A stretch of 6,525 bases of DNA from DYTO01 sp040757795 (GTDB taxonomy: Archaea > Hadarchaeota > Hadarchaeia > Hadarchaeales > Hadarchaeaceae), in NCBI GenBank assembly GCA_040757795.1, contig JBFLWG010000055.1, forward strand, positions 1-6,525, written 5' to 3'. Both the position numbers and the translations under genes were made by a program. Below, piece after piece: positions 4,519 to 6,525 of this stretch (positions are counted from its first letter, which is position 1; each line of letters opens with the position of its first letter). Below the pieces are notes generated by a model. That model saw nothing but the letters and a program-made list of their open reading frames with translations. It was not told the origin of the DNA and did no database searches.

Positions 4519-5706
4519 CTATCCCTTCAGCAGCCTCACGAGCTCCTTCTCAATCCAGGCCACGGGGACCTCAGGGATGCTCATCGCCATGCTCCTGCCC
4601 TTGTGCCCAAGCCCGGAAGGCCTGACCTCAGCGAGGCCCAGCTCCCCCAGCCGCTTCATGTGCCCCCAGAAAGGAGTGTGCCTCATGGGCTCCTCCCCAT
4701 ACTCCTCGCAAACCACCGCGTAGGCCTTCTCGACCTCCCCCGTCAAGGCGTAGGCCTGCTTGGAGATCCTCAGCCTCCTCGCTAGCGCCAGAAGGAGAAG
4801 CTTCTCGTGGAACATAAGCTCCTGGAGCGACTCCTTTCTTATCTCCGGGTAGACCTCGGCCTTCGCCTGCCTGGCGTGCTCCGGCAGCACCGAATCCGAG
4901 CCCTCCCTGTCGGCGACCATCCCGGCCCGCCACAGGAGCTCGAGGGCAAGCCTGGCGTCACCCCACCTTGAGGCGACATCTGCTATCAGCTCCACAGTCT
5001 CGGGGTCCACCGCTCCCGCTCTGAATGCTTCTGGCACCCTCCGGTTCATTATGTCGAGCAACTGCTCGTCGTTGTATTTCGACAGCGGCAGGACATTGTG
5101 GAGGAAGGTGCTTTGGGTGGGGGGGTCCAGAAGCCGCAGGAACTCGTTTTTGTCCCTGGCGATTGCGATTAGGCTGATTCTGCTTTTGCCCCCGTGCTCC
5201 TCCGCCACCCTCGTCAAGGTGTAGAGGATGTCCGGCCCGTTCAGCTGTATGAAGTAGTCGAGCTCATCGAGAGTCAGAAGCAGGCGGGTGTCGTGCGCCT
5301 CCAGGAATTTCGCCACCATGTCGAGCAGCTTCTCCGGCCCCAGCCCCCTGTACGGCCACCGAGGATTGTAGTGGTGGACGAGCTTCATGAAAACAGCGTG
5401 GATGGTCTTCTCCTTGCGGCAGTTTATGTGGAGGTAGTCGAGGTTGAGCTTCTTCCCGCTCCCCGCAGACTTGAACTCCTCCCCAAACTTCATCGCAAGA
5501 GATGTCTTCCCCACCCCGGTGCTCCCTGTGACAAGCGCCCTCTGGCTCGCACGGCTGTCAATCACTGGGCGGAAGAACTGGGTGAGCAGCCTGAACTCCT
5601 CGTCCCTGTGGACAAGCGCCGGCGGGACATAGTCTGGCAAGAGCTTCCCCGCGTCCCTGAACACCGTCTCCCGGCCGAGCTCCTCCTCGAAAACTCTCTT
5701 CGACAT
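4519..5706 (-). CDS. cdc6: Orc1/Cdc6-type replication initiator ATPase
   Basis: A 395-residue protein from the ATG at 5706. Seen: the ORC-type lead-in VFRDAGKLLPDYVPPALVHR (15-34), Walker A GSTGVGKT (61-68), Walker B LLLTLDELD (142-150, D147-E148), a sensor 1 region LIAIARD (179-185), sensor 2 WGDARLAL (248-255), and a C-terminal winged helix (about 295-395). Known for the family: it binds origin recognition boxes through the winged helix and an AAA+ element and helps load MCM helicase. The sensor 1 stretch has ARD where many homologues carry SND/SNK, a mild divergence. An in-frame GTG at 5727, 4 nt after the antiporter stop, would add seven hydrophobic residues (MIFYLTL) that the family does not need, so the ATG is preferred. 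It may be co-transcribed with the antiporter or use the TATA-like AGATTTATC near 5741. I see no clear origin boxes nearby. Confidence 0.92.
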   Translation of the reverse strand: MSKRVFEEELGRETVFRDAGKLLPDYVPPALVHRDEEFRLLTQFFRPVIDSRASQRALVTGSTGVGKTSLAMKFGEEFKSAGSGKKLNLDYLHINCRKEKTIHAVFMKLVHHYNPRWPYRGLGPEKLLDMVAKFLEAHDTRLLLTLDELDYFIQLNGPDILYTLTRVAEEHGGKSRISLIAIARDKNEFLRLLDPPTQSTFLHNVLPLSKYNDEQLLDIMNRRVPEAFRAGAVDPETVELIADVASRWGDARLALELLWRAGMVADREGSDSVLPEHARQAKAEVYPEIRKESLQELMFHEKLLLLALARRLRISKQAYALTGEVEKAYAVVCEEYGEEPMRHTPFWGHMKRLGELGLAEVRPSGLGHKGRSMAMSIPEVPVAWIEKELVRLLKG

Positions 5707-5731
5707 GAGCGTCAGGTAGAAAATCACTGGC

Positions 5732-6525
5732 TCAAGATAAATCTTTCCGCTTTCTCTTGGGCCTTTCTTTGAAAACCGCCTTCACGAGCAACGGGGTTAC
5801 CATGGATGTAAAAAGCACGACGAGGACCGTCATCGAGAGCAAGCCCGGGCCGACCACACCTGCTCTTACCCCGATCGCCGCCATTACAAGGGCTACCTCT
5901 GCCCTCGGCATCATACCTATGCCAACTCTCAGGGCGTCCCTTTTGCCGAACCCGCTGAGGAGGGCGCCAATCCCGCAGCCTGCCACCTTGTCGAAGAGGG
6001 CCACCATGATGAAACCTAGAGTCAAAAGCCCAACCTGACCGAGGATTCTGAGGTCAGTGCTCGCGCCCATGTAAACGAAGAAGAGCGGGACCAGCAGCCC
6101 GTACCCAACTGTGGAAGCCTTCGCACGCAGTGTTTCGGCCGCAGAGGACTTGCCGGCGATGAGCCCCACAAGAAACGCTCCGGTGATGGCGGCTATCCCG
6201 ACCTTTTCAGCCAATGCAGCAACGAGAAATGTGAGCACGAGGGCTGTGGAAAGTGCCATCTCCTCGACATGGAATCTACCCACGTAAGACAAAAGGCGGG
6301 GCACCACCTTGAACCCGACGTAAATCACCACCAAGAAAAATATGGCCATTACCACGATGGTTTCAGCTATTCCCAACAAAGTGAAGCTGCCGTAGGCGAC
6401 CCCGGCCAGCACGCTCAGGATTATTATGCCGATGACATCGTCGATCACGGCCGCCGTGAGTATCGTCATTCCGACTTTGGTGTGAAGTTGGTTGATGTCA
6501 ACGAGCGTCCTTACTGTGATTCCGA
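5732..6525 (-). CDS. CPA2-family Na+(K+)/H+ antiporter, 5' end outside the window
   Basis: The C-terminal 263 residues are visible. The frame runs to the window edge (upstream residues GITVRTLVDINQLHTKVG precede MTILTAAVIDD), so an internal ATG at 6469 is not the true start. The motif GMTILTAAVIDDVIG holds the paired aspartates (visible residues 28-29) that bind ions in NapA-type CPA2 exchangers; the DD form is associated with electrogenic exchange, in contrast to ND in electroneutral members. Several hydrophobic segments follow, for example a run ending in VVIYVGFKVVP, then ALSTALVLTFLVAALAEKVG, ITGAFLVGLIAG, GYGLLVPLFFVYMG, and a run containing GMMPRAEVALVMAAIG, a conserved GxxPRGEVA-like signature. 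A basic cytoplasmic tail, KERPKRKRKDLS, ends the protein. No C-terminal TrkA-N or TrkA-C domain is present. It would exchange cytoplasmic Na+ or K+ for external protons, and the ion cannot be told from this part. Its stop is 25 nt before the cdc6 ATG. Confidence 0.9.
   Translation of the reverse strand, partial: GITVRTLVDINQLHTKVGMTILTAAVIDDVIGIIILSVLAGVAYGSFTLLGIAETIVVMAIFFLVVIYVGFKVVPRLLSYVGRFHVEEMALSTALVLTFLVAALAEKVGIAAITGAFLVGLIAGKSSAAETLRAKASTVGYGLLVPLFFVYMGASTDLRILGQVGLLTLGFIMVALFDKVAGCGIGALLSGFGKRDALRVGIGMMPRAEVALVMAAIGVRAGVVGPGLLSMTVLVVLFTSMVTPLLVKAVFKERPKRKRKDLS

Noticed and set aside
5194..5772. Plus-strand open frame of 192 codons
   Set aside because: It lies opposite the cdc6 Walker A/B region and is rich in Val/Glu/Leu/Arg, as expected from a shadow frame in GC-rich coding DNA.

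Overview
The window looks archaeal. It holds an Orc1/Cdc6 initiator gene, a NrpR-type nitrogen repressor, archaeal TATA-like promoters close to the start codons, and a CCA-encoding tRNA gene interrupted by bulge-helix-bulge (BHB) introns. NrpR points to a euryarchaeal lineage such as methanogens, Archaeoglobi or relatives. The species cannot be named from this sequence.

Left region (1-3649): a nitrogen/redox block. The minus strand carries nrpR and, downstream of it, a ferredoxin-NADP reductase-like flavoprotein that is cut by the window edge. Divergent from nrpR, on the plus strand, is a stand-alone FMN-binding glutamate synthase-domain protein. The 132-bp divergent gap holds one perfect palindrome, TAGGAA-N6-TTCCTA, which contains the GGAA-N6-TTCC operator consensus described for methanogen NrpR. 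NrpR therefore probably controls itself and the synthase-like gene according to nitrogen supply.

Middle region (3650-4484): a Phd-family antitoxin and RelE/ParE-family toxin operon (minus strand). It is bracketed by the 3' end of a tRNA gene and by a degraded 19-bp direct copy of that end. This is the signature of a small element that integrated into the tRNA gene and has decayed around its addiction module.

The tRNA gene (4360-4484, minus) is the most striking object. It is 47 nt too long and makes sense only as tRNA-Pro(CGG) with two introns, 27 nt between positions 33 and 34 and 20 nt at the canonical 37/38 site. They leave a four-nucleotide exon, CGGG, which carries the whole anticodon. 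The second BHB is built across the ligated junction of the first, so splicing should be ordered.

Right region (4519-6525): an Orc1/Cdc6 ATPase and, immediately upstream on the same strand, the C-terminal part of a CPA2-family cation/proton antiporter with the DD motif. Nearly everything except the glutamate synthase-like gene is on the minus strand. No gap longer than about 135 bp lacks a gene or RNA.
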